Shown here: in pieces, positions 36,133-45,914 of the stretch
Numbering within the stretch: position 1 is the first letter of the stretch
Layout of the letters: the number at the start of each line of letters is the position of its first letter
NCBI RefSeq assembly: GCF_040412425.1
Contig: NC_089767.1
Location: 1,530,469 to 1,594,468 of the forward strand
Reading direction: 5' to 3'
DNA length: 64,000 bases
Source: Macrobrachium rosenbergii
Taxonomy: Eukaryota > Arthropoda > Malacostraca > Decapoda > Palaemonidae
Made by a program: the position numbers and the translations under genes
The notes under the pieces: model-generated
The model's input: the letters and a program-made list of their open reading frames with translations, nothing else
The model's database searches: none
Told to the model about the DNA's origin: nothing

Positions 36133-36201
<69 letters not shown>
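35881..36201. repeat. Two (TA)n tracts with 150-bp spacer
   Basis: TA runs at about 35,894-35,984 and 36,138-36,201. The spacer contains AACTTTCTAGGACAAACAGT and is not assigned. Confidence 0.92.
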
Positions 36202-36205
<4 letters not shown>

Positions 36206-36334
36206 ACATAAAAAGCAATAAACGATAAAAGAATTAGCTAAAATGGTGAGGATTGGTCTATTCTAGCTCTAATAAATGTGTCTGAATTCTTCAGGAATAT
36301 GTACAGTATGTATGAAACGAAATTTTGACTTTTA

Positions 36335-36425
36335 TACTTCGTGGTCAGGTGGGTAACGCGACCTCGTTCTGATACGCCAAATGCTGGTTCGAATCCTGCT
36401 ACAGTCGTCAGAATTTCTTTGCTCG
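36335..36425 (+). repeat. tRNA-like SINE head
   Basis: TTCGTGGTCAGGTGGGTAAC (A-box-like) is followed 40 bp on by GGTTCGAATCCTG, a textbook B box. The flanks do not form an acceptor stem, so I read it as a tRNA-derived SINE remnant and not a tRNA gene. Confidence 0.55.
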
Positions 36426-37000
36426 GCTGTTCCTTTGGATCTAAGGCTTCGTAGTGACAACTTTATCCAAACAGTGTGAAGAAATGGAGTAGTTAAGAGG
36501 CCGCTGGGATCATTACAATGACATAAATGTCTCCCAGAAAGGAACCAGTAGATTCTATATATAAACTATATGCGCGTTTAGTTGAATAACATTCTGGGTT
36601 TGTAACCTGATTGGCTTCAGTGAATGAAGAACGTCCTTCACTCCGGAGGACATCTGGAGCATTGCGTATTCGTGTCTGTGTCGAGAAATCCGTAGAAGTG
36701 TCTTCGATTTCAAAATAAGATTAAAGCGTTTATTTCTAGAAGCGTTCTGTTGCACAGATGTTCGCGTGGGAGATTCCACGTAAACTGCTCTCTGTCGTTG
36801 CTTATTGTCCTTATCGGTGGCTATACTTAGAACAAAACGAAAGTTTCTGTTTGCGATTTGTGAGTCATATCATCTGAAGCACTTTCTGCTAATTGCTTTT
36901 CTTGGATTAAGTTGTGAAAGTCCTTGTCCTCGTCCTTGTCTCTTTCTGTTTATTTATCTATTTTTTTCTCTTTTCAATGTAATTCATTTCATCTTTCTAC
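36426..37000. other. No recognisable gene
   Basis: Mixed composition; no gene or repeat family member recognised. Confidence 0.4.
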
Positions 37001-37928
37001 GTCCCTTCGGCCCTTTGGTGTATTCACTTTTTAGCATTTTTCTTTGCCTCCTTTCTCTCTTCCTTTCCTTCAATCTTATTGTCCAACCGCTCTGACTATT
37101 ATTTCTTGGTGCAGCTGTAGGGTTTTTTATTTGCTTAATCTCTTTATCTTGCTGTCCAACCACTCCAACTCACTCTTTTCACTGTCTTAAGAAGAGCTGA
37201 ATGACCGAAATTGCCTCAGTGCTGGGCTTGACATCCAAACTCTTATAAATCAAGAATTTTATTATTATAATTATTGTCCAAGTTGTTATTGAATAGTGAC
37301 ATAAGCTCATGTGTTCTCTTTCCCTTTTAGTTCTTTTTACTAAAATATCCTCTCCCACTTGCCAGGGCAACTGGCTCTATTCCATCTCACTCAAGCTATG
37401 ACTGATGGAAATAAATACATTTATTCATTTTTGTGAGTCAGTGGGTTGTGATTTGATTTGATTTTATGAAATGAAATCAAATCGCACTCAGTTATTCACC
37501 CACTGACTCACAAAAATGAATAAGTGTATTCATTTGTTCAGTCATAGCTTTGAGTGAGATAGAACAGAGCCAGCTGAGCAAGTAATTTTTTATAAAAAGA
37601 AATAATAAAATATCTGAGTTTATGTGATTAACAACAACAATAATTATAATAATAAAATTCTTGATTTACAAAAGTTAGGCTGTCAAGCCCAGCACTGCGG
37701 CGCTTTCGGCCATTCAGCCCTTAAGACAGTGATAAAAGGGAGTTGGAGTGGTTGGACAGCAAGAGAAAGAGATCCAGAAAAAAAAAGAGATGAAGTACAA
37801 GGATCTAAAGGTGGAGCTTAAAAAAGAAATAACTTTAGAGAGGTTGAACGGTAAAACTGAAGAAAGGAAGCAGGAATGAAGGTAAAGTAAAAGGCTAAAA
37901 AGTGGATGAAGCTAGGGGCCGAAGGGAC
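37001..37928. repeat. ~930-bp imperfect palindrome containing two inverted SINE-like B copies
   Basis: The left arm 37,001-37,460 and right arm 37,478-37,928 are inverted copies. Near the centre GACTCACAAAAATGAATAA (right) matches the reverse of TTATTCATTTTTGTGAGTC (left). Further out, AGCCAGYTG, GCTTATGT and AATTATAATAATAAAATTCT pair, then whole B-form copies. Arm divergence by eye is about 15-20 percent with indels. Confidence 0.88.
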
Positions 37929-38010
37929 GCTGCAAACACCCTTTAGCAATGTCTACAGTGCACCACGTGAAGTGCAAAGACGGCACTACAATCCTACAGC
38001 AATGACCACA
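37655..38010 (-). mobile_element. SINE-like B form, right arm of the palindrome
   Basis: Reversed copy: CTGTCAAGCCCAGCACTGCG, GGCCATTCAGCCCTTAAGAC, GAGTTGGAGTGGTTGGACAG, AGCTAGGGGCCGAAGGGACG and then CTACAGTGCACCACGTGAAG at its head. Confidence 0.85.
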
Positions 38011-38048
38011 GGGTATGAAAAGGTTTGTCAAGTTCTATTTAGTTTTCG

Positions 38049-38312
38049 TAATGTGTTCTGCCCTTAAATGGAAGACTGCAGTATCTGCAAAAATACAAAA
38101 CTGAGAAAAAAGGTAGATACTCCCTTGCCCTACTACTGATTTTGCAGATACTGCAAATGGGCCCCCCTAAATAAATCGTGGAAAGCATTGAAGAATCATT
38201 CTGAAACTGCAGTAACTTGTGTATTAGTGTTTCACGAGCCCAGTAGGTGGCATATCTCAATTTCGAACGTTTTGCAGATACTGCAGTTTTCCATTTTAGG
38301 GCAGTGTACATC
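38049..38312. mobile_element. CTGCCC-type MITE, copy 2
   Basis: The ends CTGCCCTTAAATGGAAGACT and, reversed, CTGCCCTAAAATGGAAAACT continue in both arms with GCAGTATCTGCAAAA, so the inverted repeat is about 35 bp. About 264 bp long. The internal TTGCAGATACTGCAAATGGG gives a further partial inverted repeat. Confidence 0.9.
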
Positions 38313-38449
38313 TCTGCTTGTTTGTTGATGTTGTTAATTATAATAACATGTTCTGCGCATACTCATTCTGATTTACGTTTGTGTTGAAATGTTAGCATGT
38401 GGAGAATAATTAAATGTATGTATACATCATGTATATTAGAATATACATA

Positions 38450-38560
38450 TATATATATATGTGTGTGTGTGTATATATACAATGTGTTTGTGTGTGTGTA
38501 TATATACAAAGGTTTTTCAACTTCGTGATCTGAATGAGGTCTTTCAATTTGATATGAGTC

Positions 38561-38637
<77 letters not shown>
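38450..38637. repeat. (TA)n/(TG)n microsatellites
   Basis: Short TA and TG runs at 38,450-38,505 and a long TA run at 38,564-38,636. The next 38,640-38,935 has no recognised gene. Confidence 0.93.
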
Positions 38638-38639
<2 letters not shown>

Positions 38640-38934
38640 CATACATAGTAATTACTTCAATACGTAAGTATGTGTATATCATATGCATGATTCTTCTATA
38701 TGTCTGTACTAGTATGCATAACGCACTGTCAATATACATAGAATATGTGTACCATTATAAACACTATGCAAACGTAGTTTCACTAAATTTTGTCGTTCTT
38801 GATCTTGTAATCCGAATGCAGTTAGTTTTAGACTTTTACGGCTCAATAAATCTCCACACACACACACATTTTATTTCTTCGCTGACGGTGTGATTAGCCA
38901 GGTGCTTCTTCTTCAGTCCATTGCTTTCGGTTTC

Positions 38935-38966
38935 TATACACACACATATATATACATATAAATATG

Positions 38967-39028
<62 letters not shown>

Positions 39029-39061
39029 GTTTATATATATATTTATGTATATATTTATGTA

Positions 39062-39140
<79 letters not shown>
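38935..39140. repeat. (TA)n tracts
   Basis: TA runs at about 38,970-39,025 and 39,067-39,139 separated by irregular TATTTATGTATATA sequence. Confidence 0.95.
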
Positions 39141-39142
<2 letters not shown>

Positions 39143-39156
39143 ATACCTAGGAACAT

Positions 39157-40590
39157 ACCTCCTCGATTTAGGACCACCTTGACGTGGTGTGGGTTGCTCT
39201 GGAACCCCAGGAATCTTTCCTGTTTGAGTCCAAGAGTCCCACATACCATTACATATTTCTTTGAATTAATTTTTGTGGAATTTTCCTCATTAATAAAATT
39301 CTATTGGGCCTGATAAATGGGAAAGATATCTGCTTAACTGGGACTGGGTTTATATCCGAAGCTAAACAGTGGGAACTGTAGAGGACCATCAACTGCCCGA
39401 TAATGTTCGGACCTGAGAGATATCCGCAGAACTATTCTTTAGGCTGGACCATAGATTCCAGGGCGTCTGGTCTTGGGGATAGGACTCTCGGCATTCTATC
39501 CGTTTGCCCATAATTTGATTAGGAGTGGATGATAGCATTCTCGTAATACATCTGGTCCTAGCAAGCGGCTCCTGGCTTAAACTTGGGCCACTTTAATCAT
39601 GTTGTGCCATCCCCTGTGGGGTAGGGTAGGGACGCGGACATTTGTGCCATTGGTGGAAGAATAAACCCCATGAAAAGCTGATGATGTCTTTTTAAGGTTT
39701 CCAGTTAATTTTTTCTCTACCTCAGATCTTTATGATATGACAGTGGAGGTCTGGCACCCTGGCCCTTTTGATGGTGCTGACTGGCACAGTTGGACAACCG
39801 CTGAACCCCAACAACCTTTCTTAGAAAATAAAAAAATCCTAATGTAATCACACTGGAACCTTATGCTCCAGTACAAAACAAATCCAAAAGAAGTAAATGT
39901 CTTGACCCAACCTTGACTCATTTCGACTCTTTGGGAGCGAAAGGGTTGAGGTCTTAACTATGAAAAACAGAACAGCAAATCTCAGCCCTAAAGGTAAAAC
40001 TTATTAAAAAGACACTCAACGACAGAAATGCCTTCCAGACATATAAAAATGAAGAGATGGGTTATAGAAGCCACAACAAAAATCCAGTCTGAGGACTATC
40101 TATCAATAAAAAGTATCGACAATGTGAATGTAAAAGTAAAGAAGCATGACACTATGAACAGCATTCAGGGTACTATTGTACTTCCTGAAAATAATGACGA
40201 ACCGGTTGATAAGAATATGCTGTTGGACTCTCTTAAAATGAGATATACCAAAGTCCAAGATTGTGAGGTATATATAATACCAAGCAAACAGAATAATAAA
40301 GTATTAAGAATTGCAAAAATAAAATTTGAGGGTCAAGCTCTACCCTAAAAATAAAAATTTTAACAAAGAGAATCTGAGACCTTATGTTCCAGAGCCACTA
40401 CAATGTCGTGAAAACTGAGCAAATATGGTACATTAATGAAGAACAACTGTCGAAATGAACCTATATGGGCTTATTGTGGTTCTGACGAACATGCCACACA
40501 ATGGAAATGTAGTGAGCCAAAATGTGTAAACTGTGGACAGGATCATCATGCAAGGTCCAAGGAGTGTGTGTACTACATATACCCATTTTA
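39157..40590 (+). pseudogene. Non-LTR retrotransposon 5' region and gag-like ORF1 remnant
   Basis: An open frame from ATG at 40,028 to 40,348 (106 codons) continues, after a stop and frameshifts, into a motif series typical of the ORF1 of Jockey/I-like non-LTR elements. The series is NLRPYVPEPLQC, then PIWAYCGSDEHATQWKC, then CVNCGQDHHARSKEC. The last two are CCHC-type zinc knuckles that bind RNA; in the first, the leading Cys has become Trp. ORF2 does not follow. 39,157-40,027 looks like the leader: its start CCTAGGAACATACCTCCTCG resembles 40,985. I am fairly sure of gag-like ORF1, less of the clade. Confidence 0.75.
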
Positions 40591-40907
40591 ATGTTCATGA
40601 GGAGCTGTGATTTAATTGATAAAATATAAAAAGTAAATAACAGAAATACGAGAACCCTTAGGGGTCTGATAAATTTTAAAACAACTAAATTTTAAAATTT
40701 TTATAAATTTATTTTAAATTTTAATATAACTTTTTAGTGAGTATATATGGAAACATGAGTATAAATGTATTTATTGTGTGAGTGAGTTCCAGTATGAAAG
40801 CGTGTGCCTTTGTGCAGCTTTTGAGTTCATTTTCATTCATTCACATCACTAGCGAGTGACCTATTTGGTCCCAGTGCTAAGAGTTCTAGCCTAGACCTGT
40901 CATTTCA

Positions 40908-40978
40908 TCCAAATCCTTCGGCCAGCCCTATGAGAGCTGACAGTCAGCTCAGTCGTCTGGTTAAACTGTTTTAATAAT
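40908..40978 (+). mobile_element. tRNA-derived SINE, 3' fragment
   Basis: AATCCTTCGGCCAGCCCTAT, GAGCTGACAGTCAGCTCAGT and GTCTGGTTAAACT match the 3' part of the SINE. The rest is absent. 40,591-40,907 holds a stretch like the end of a SINE-like A copy (GGTCCCAGTGCTAAG) and nothing else. Confidence 0.75.
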
Positions 40979-40981
40979 AAT

Positions 40982-41186
40982 TATCTAGGAACATAACCTC
41001 CACATTTATTGACGCTAGGATGATTCCTTTTAAACAGCTTACCTTTGATTCTGTTTTTTTTTTTTTCTGCTTTTACAAAATATCCGCTTGAGTGGAAATT
41101 TATCTAAGATTAAGTATATCTTAAAGGGAGGTCAGCCGCCCTTACAAGAACGGTGTGAGCTGCCAAACCCCAAAAACCTGGGAAAA
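40982..41186 (+). other. Possible second non-LTR leader fragment
   Basis: TCTAGGAACATAACCTCCAC resembles the start of the leader at 39,163, and a similar TATCCGCTTGA phrase occurs later in both. The similarity is weak and only suggestive. Confidence 0.35.
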
Positions 41187-41522
41187 AATGCGCCGAAGTT
41201 TATTCGGCAATCGAGTTTTCTGTACATTGTATAATGCTGTATGAGCCGTGGCCCATGAAACTTTGACCACGGGCCGGTGGTGGCCTATCCTTCATCGTTG
41301 CCAGAAGCACGATTATGGTTAATTTTAACCTTAAATAAAATAAAAAAAAATAATAGACCAGAGGGCTGTAATTTGGAATGTTTGATGACAGGAGGGTGAA
41401 TGATCAGCATACCAATTTGCAGCCCTCTAGCCTCAGTAGTTTTTAAGATCTGAGGGCGGACAGAAAAAAGTGCGGACGGACAGAAGCCGGCCCAATAGTT
41501 TTCGTTTACAGAAAATAAAAAT
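41187..41522 (-). mobile_element. Multi-hairpin MITE-like element, copy 8 (internal deletion)
   Basis: Begins ATGCGCCGAAGTTTATTCGG, lacks the block with the ACCGAAAATAGATC palindrome, keeps the central hairpin, and ends GTTTTCGTTTACAGAAAA. Confidence 0.87.
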
Positions 41523-41639
41523 AAAAGTCTTTAAGTATTCACTAGAATAAGAAAGTCATTTTCTCTCCTGCCCTCTTTATTCCCTCACTTGTTCGTAATC
41601 TAAAAACCTGAAGCTCAGTAGGGAAACGGGCTTCATTCT

Positions 41640-42022
41640 ACTTTCTCCAAACTAACCACTTTAGCTGCCGAACTTCTCCAACGTTCCAGAAGTCCTTTAT
41701 TCCTCACACCGTTAGACTATGGAACAGTCTCCCTGCTGAGGAAGTCGTGCAATTGGAACTTCAGAGGTTCAAGCGAAAATGCAATGCGATGCATTACTAC
41801 CCTAATGCTATTCTTCTTGCATTTCGATACATTTTTATCTGTTTATTAATTAATTAATTTTTTAATAAGTGAGTGGGATCTCTTCTTTCTGTATTTCCCT
41901 TTAACCTCCTCTTACTTCCTTTCTAATAAACCTCATATTCTTTGGAAGCTTCTGGAATTTCAAGTCAGTGACTCTGTGGTGGGCTTGTTCCATATGAATA
42001 GGATTCATCTTCCGAATAATAA
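41640..42022 (+). pseudogene. Non-LTR ORF2 C-terminus joined to its 3' UTR and AAT tail
   Basis: The plus-strand frame through 41,690-41,810 reads FQKSFIPHTVRLWNSLPAEE and then LQRFKRKCN, the conserved C-terminal signature of many non-LTR ORF2 proteins. It is followed by GTGGGATCTCTTCTTTCTGT, then GGAAGCTTCTGGAATTTCAA, then GGATTCATCTTCCGAATAAT with a very short AAT tail. This copy links the 3' UTR family at 13,840, 28,000 and 29,425 to a coding retrotransposon. Upstream coding is missing (5' truncation). Confidence 0.8.
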
Positions 42023-42159
42023 TATTTATTTAAGCGATGACCACACTAGCTCAACTCGCAAATTGTTAGTCCCAACTCTGGGGACCAGAAAGTGTGATTA
42101 TTATTCTAATGATTATTTAAGTTGTTCAAAGCACCTGTCCTGTAAATGTCTGCCCCGTA

Positions 42160-42466
42160 GAGGGGTAGCGCCGTCAGTGCACCTCGCGCGGTGCACTGTA
42201 GGCATTACTTCAGGTTCTTTGCAGCGTTCCTTCGGCCCCTAGCTGCAACCCCTTTCATTCCATTTACTGTACCTCCATTCATGTACTCTTTCTTCGTCTT
42301 GTTATCCACCCTCTCCTAACGTCTGTTTCATAGCGTAATTGCTGAAGGTTTTCTTCCTGTTACACGTTTCAAACCTACCTCCTATCAATTTCCCTCTCAG
42401 CGCTGAATGACCTCATAGTTCCCAGCAGTAAGCTTTTTGCCTAAACTATATATTCATTCATTCGTT
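42160..42466 (+). mobile_element. SINE-like A form, copy 2
   Basis: GGGTAGCGCCGTCAGTGCAC, GCGCGGTGCACTGTAGGCAT, TGCAACCCCTTTCATTCCAT, GCTGAATGACCTCATAGTTC and a TTCATTCATTC end. Confidence 0.9.
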
Positions 42467-42671
42467 CTAAATGTCGGGATTTATCGCTACATTTTTATTG
42501 AATTCTTTAATGTTCAGTTTGATCAATTTATGAAATGAACATATTTAAAAGTATGTAGAATTGGGTGAGTTTCAATATAAAATTCAAAATTTTACTTTAA
42601 AAATTCCAGATTTTACTTTTATGGTGTTACAAGCCAAACAGGATCTACACATAAATGTCGAAGACATTTTT

Positions 42672-42675
<4 letters not shown>

Positions 42676-42730
<55 letters not shown>
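42676..42730. repeat. (GA)n microsatellite
   Basis: Pure GA run. Confidence 0.97.
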
Positions 42731-42733
<3 letters not shown>

Positions 42734-42846
42734 CGCCTTTTTGTTTACTTCTCCTGTGGGAACCATTGATAAAAATAAACTGTAATTTGAAGATATTTGA
42801 AAATGACCCAAAGGAACGTTGAAGATACAATGTTTGCAGTGAAGTT

Positions 42847-42880
<34 letters not shown>

Positions 42881-42885
<5 letters not shown>

Positions 42886-43156
42886 CCTTGCTGGGTGAGC
42901 GGGTTCCGTTCTCAGCTAACACTCTGTTGGTCGCGAGTTCGAATCTCCGACCGGCCAGTGAAGAATTAGAGGAATTTGTTTCTGGTGATAGAAATTCATT
43001 TCTCGCTATAATGTGGTTCGGAACAATAAGCTGTAGGTCCCGTTGCTAGGTAACCAACTGGTTCTTAGCCACGTAAAAATAAATCTAATCCTTCAGGCCA
43101 GCCCTAGGAGAGCTGTTAATCAGCTCAGTGGTCTGGTTAAACTAAGATATACTTAA

Positions 43157-43158
<2 letters not shown>
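42881..43158 (+). mobile_element. tRNA-derived SINE, copy 3, inserted in a (CT)n tract
   Basis: CT runs lie directly on both sides (42,850-42,880 and 43,159-43,190), so the SINE appears to have split one CT tract. The head has GCGAGTTCGAATCTCC (B box); the body matches the copies at 35,193 and 52,752; it ends ATACTTAACTT. Confidence 0.9.
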
Positions 43159-43190
<32 letters not shown>

Positions 43191-43195
<5 letters not shown>

Positions 43196-45345
43196 TGAAG
43201 TTATCTCTTGGCCTTAACCCGATGTGTCCAGTTCGTAGAATGAATTTTGGATAAGGACTGGTCTGCATCTTAATATGGTTCTTGTAAACTAAGTTATTTA
43301 TATTTATATTTGTTGCATCACTGTGTTATTCTCGTCTTTATTGTATTTATGTTCAATGAAAACTCACAATATGAGCAATGATCATTATATTATACTGAAC
43401 TATTGTTCATTCAACATAAAAACTTAAGAAATCAACAGAAAAAATAACAAAACCATCATTTATCCACAGCAAAGAATGTGTATCCCCGTTTTGTGATAGC
43501 GCAGTGCTGCCCGCCGTACGACGAACTTAAATTTAAAAATCCCGCGAAGCTTTTGCATAGCTACTTTTTTGGGCAACATCTTCCCAATGTTTATAACTAG
43601 TGTTCGTTTTATGAACATTTTTTCCAGACATAAACGTTATTTATATGTGATTTTATTTTTCACTCTTATCGTCATGAAGTGTACGATACGTTGGGTACAA
43701 TCTCGTATATTCATATGATCAGTGAGTGACTGCCCAGCCCAAGCGGTACTTAATTGAGTATCCAGAAAGTAACCAAGTATTTTAGTGGCGCAATCAATTT
43801 CTCTCGTGTTTTGAGGTACATTTCCTGTATTTTGTTGATATTTTACGATATACAGTTGCGATAATGCATGCGGAAAGGCTGAGACACGACAAGAGGGTTA
43901 GTGTTCTGCACATGCCGAAGAAAAGGCTGGAAAAGACGAAGACCTCACAAGTCACGACTGGTACAGCTGCTAATGGCGGAGATGGTTTCAAAACACGCGG
44001 AAGAATTGGTCCCCTCCTGTTGTTCTCAAAGAAGGCGAAATACGCAAGAAATTGCGCGGTTCTGATTGGAGATCGCTGCCCAGAAGTGATGGCATAATGA
44101 TGCAGAATACAACACCCTCCTGTTGAATGTACTCGAAAGTACAGTATTCAAACAAAACTATTATCCTTCCACCACATGGGCAGGAACCGGAATCGGGAAC
44201 TTGCATTCATCTTCAGTGACTGTAAGTACACCATGCATTAAGTTTTTGGGTAGAAGTTCGTTTCCGGGCCGAACTCCAATTCCACATGAGTGCTAGTGCT
44301 AAACACGGCAAAACATTCATCTACACTGTTTCGCCGTGTTTAGTACTAGCCTCTGGGGGATCAAAATGTCCCTTTTAACGTCCCCAAGTGCCTTTCTTAA
44401 AATTGAAACTTGGAAAGGTAATTCTAAGCCGTAGTTCCGCGGTGAGCTAGACTATGGCATTTGACGTTTTCGTATGTTATTTTACTTGCTTTACAAGAAT
44501 TTGAAGTAATATTTTGCCGGCCGGCTGTAACTAAACTGTAATTGACCTTTGAAGACTACAAAAATACTGTAGGAAGAGTCAGTTTCCAAGGAAATAGTCG
44601 ATGCGGAGCAACCCCATAGTTCTACCTCTTTATTTTAATTTTTGAAGTTTATACTGCATAGGAAACCTAATGATATATAGGAAAAACTTAAAACATCCAA
44701 GTCTTAGTTTGCCTGAAATATATAGGCCTATTGCATCTTCAGCAGCATTTTCCCGCAAAAGCGCTTTTCAAAATTTCAGAGGTACGAAACCCGACATTTT
44801 CCAAGATAGAAAACTAATTTGCAAAGTATTTAGGCCCATAATTCAGAAAGTTACATATATTTATTTATTTTTTCTTACTTTTTGTGTACATGCTTAAATT
44901 TTTATAGTTTTTTTTTTATAAATTTCGAAATGTCATCAGCTTTTTAATAAGACCAAATTTATCAACAATCCACATTGATAGTTTCGTTATTTTAAAATTC
45001 ATATATTTCAGGTTTTATTAATTTTAATAATCATAGGATACATAGGTATTGAGGTCTGTTACTTTAAAAATAGGCAAAAAAAATTAGAATGGTGAAAGAT
45101 CTGAATGATTCGAAAATTTAAGAAAAATGCTTAATAAAAAAAGTGCGTCAAACTTTGTAATGGAGGAACTCACAGTGTGCAGTAAGTTTCAATTAAATGC
45201 AAAGCTAAATTTAATTCATGGAGCCCCAACGTATTTTTGGTTCTCCTGTCTTAAGAATAAAAATTATTTTTGCAAGGATTACCAGGGTCCAGTCCCCCTT
45301 CCTTTCTTCAGTCATGCCGTCTAACTTCTCTAACCATAACTTCTT
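43191..45345. other. ~2.1 kb without recognised repeats; small unassigned frame
   Basis: This is the longest stretch free of recognised elements. A 77-codon ATG frame at 43,864-44,097 plus is Lys/Arg-rich (KKRLEKTKTSQVTTG) with no recognised motif. A hairpin at 44,292-44,350 pairs GCTAGTGCTAAACACGGC with GCCGTGTTTAGTACTAGC. Its right arm resembles the inside of the GATCTTTCC-type MITE. If any host exon exists in the window this is a plausible place, but I cannot support one. Confidence 0.35.
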
Positions 45346-45348
45346 GTA

Positions 45349-45765
45349 GAGGGTTAGTGCCGTCAGTGCACCTCACATGGTGCACTGTAGACATTATTTA
45401 AGGGACTTTGCAGCGTCCTTTCGGCTCCTAGCTGCAACCCCTTTCATTCCGTTTACTCTACCTCCGTTCACATACTCTCTTCCATTTTACTTTCCCCTTT
45501 CTCCTAACAACTTTCAACATTTTCAGCGCTGCATGACCTCTTAGGTCTCTCCGCACTTGGCCTTTGGCCCAAGTTTTATTCTAGCTTCTAACAATTATCA
45601 CTTATACAACTTTTGGGTCTTCTCCCAGTTCCACCATGAGATCCTTTATTTGTGGATCTGTGTCTTGCTGTCCAACCACTAACTCCCTCTTTTCACTGTT
45701 TTAATCGCTGAATGGCCGAAAGTGCCCCAGTGCTTGGCTTTATGTCCAAATTTTTATGTTTTACC
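45349..45765 (+). mobile_element. SINE-like A form followed by partial B form
   Basis: A form: GTGCCGTCAGTGCACCTCAC to GGCCCAAGTTTTATTC (about 45,585). Then a B-form part runs from CTTCTAACAATTATCACTTA through CTTGCTGTCCAACCACTAAC to CCCCAGTGCTTGGCTTTATG. The A then B order repeats that at 34,374-35,560. Confidence 0.83.
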
Positions 45766-45914
45766 CCTCCGGTGGTGAAATACTAAAGCAGCTACATCAT
45801 TGCTGATTAGGCCTATTCTCACCTCTTTATGGGCAGATGTATGGGACAAGCGTTGTCAAATCCTTCCCCTTTGTCTGAGATCGAGTGCATTCTTCTTCTC
45901 TCCACGTGTGGACG

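Noticed and set aside
36335..36425. Functional tRNA gene on the plus strand
   Set aside because: The B box is good, but the cloverleaf cannot be completed by eye. A covariance-model scan would settle it.
43864..44097. 77-codon basic frame as a host exon
   Set aside because: Length is within chance expectation and no motif is recognised. It is kept only as a remark in the 43,191-45,345 entry.
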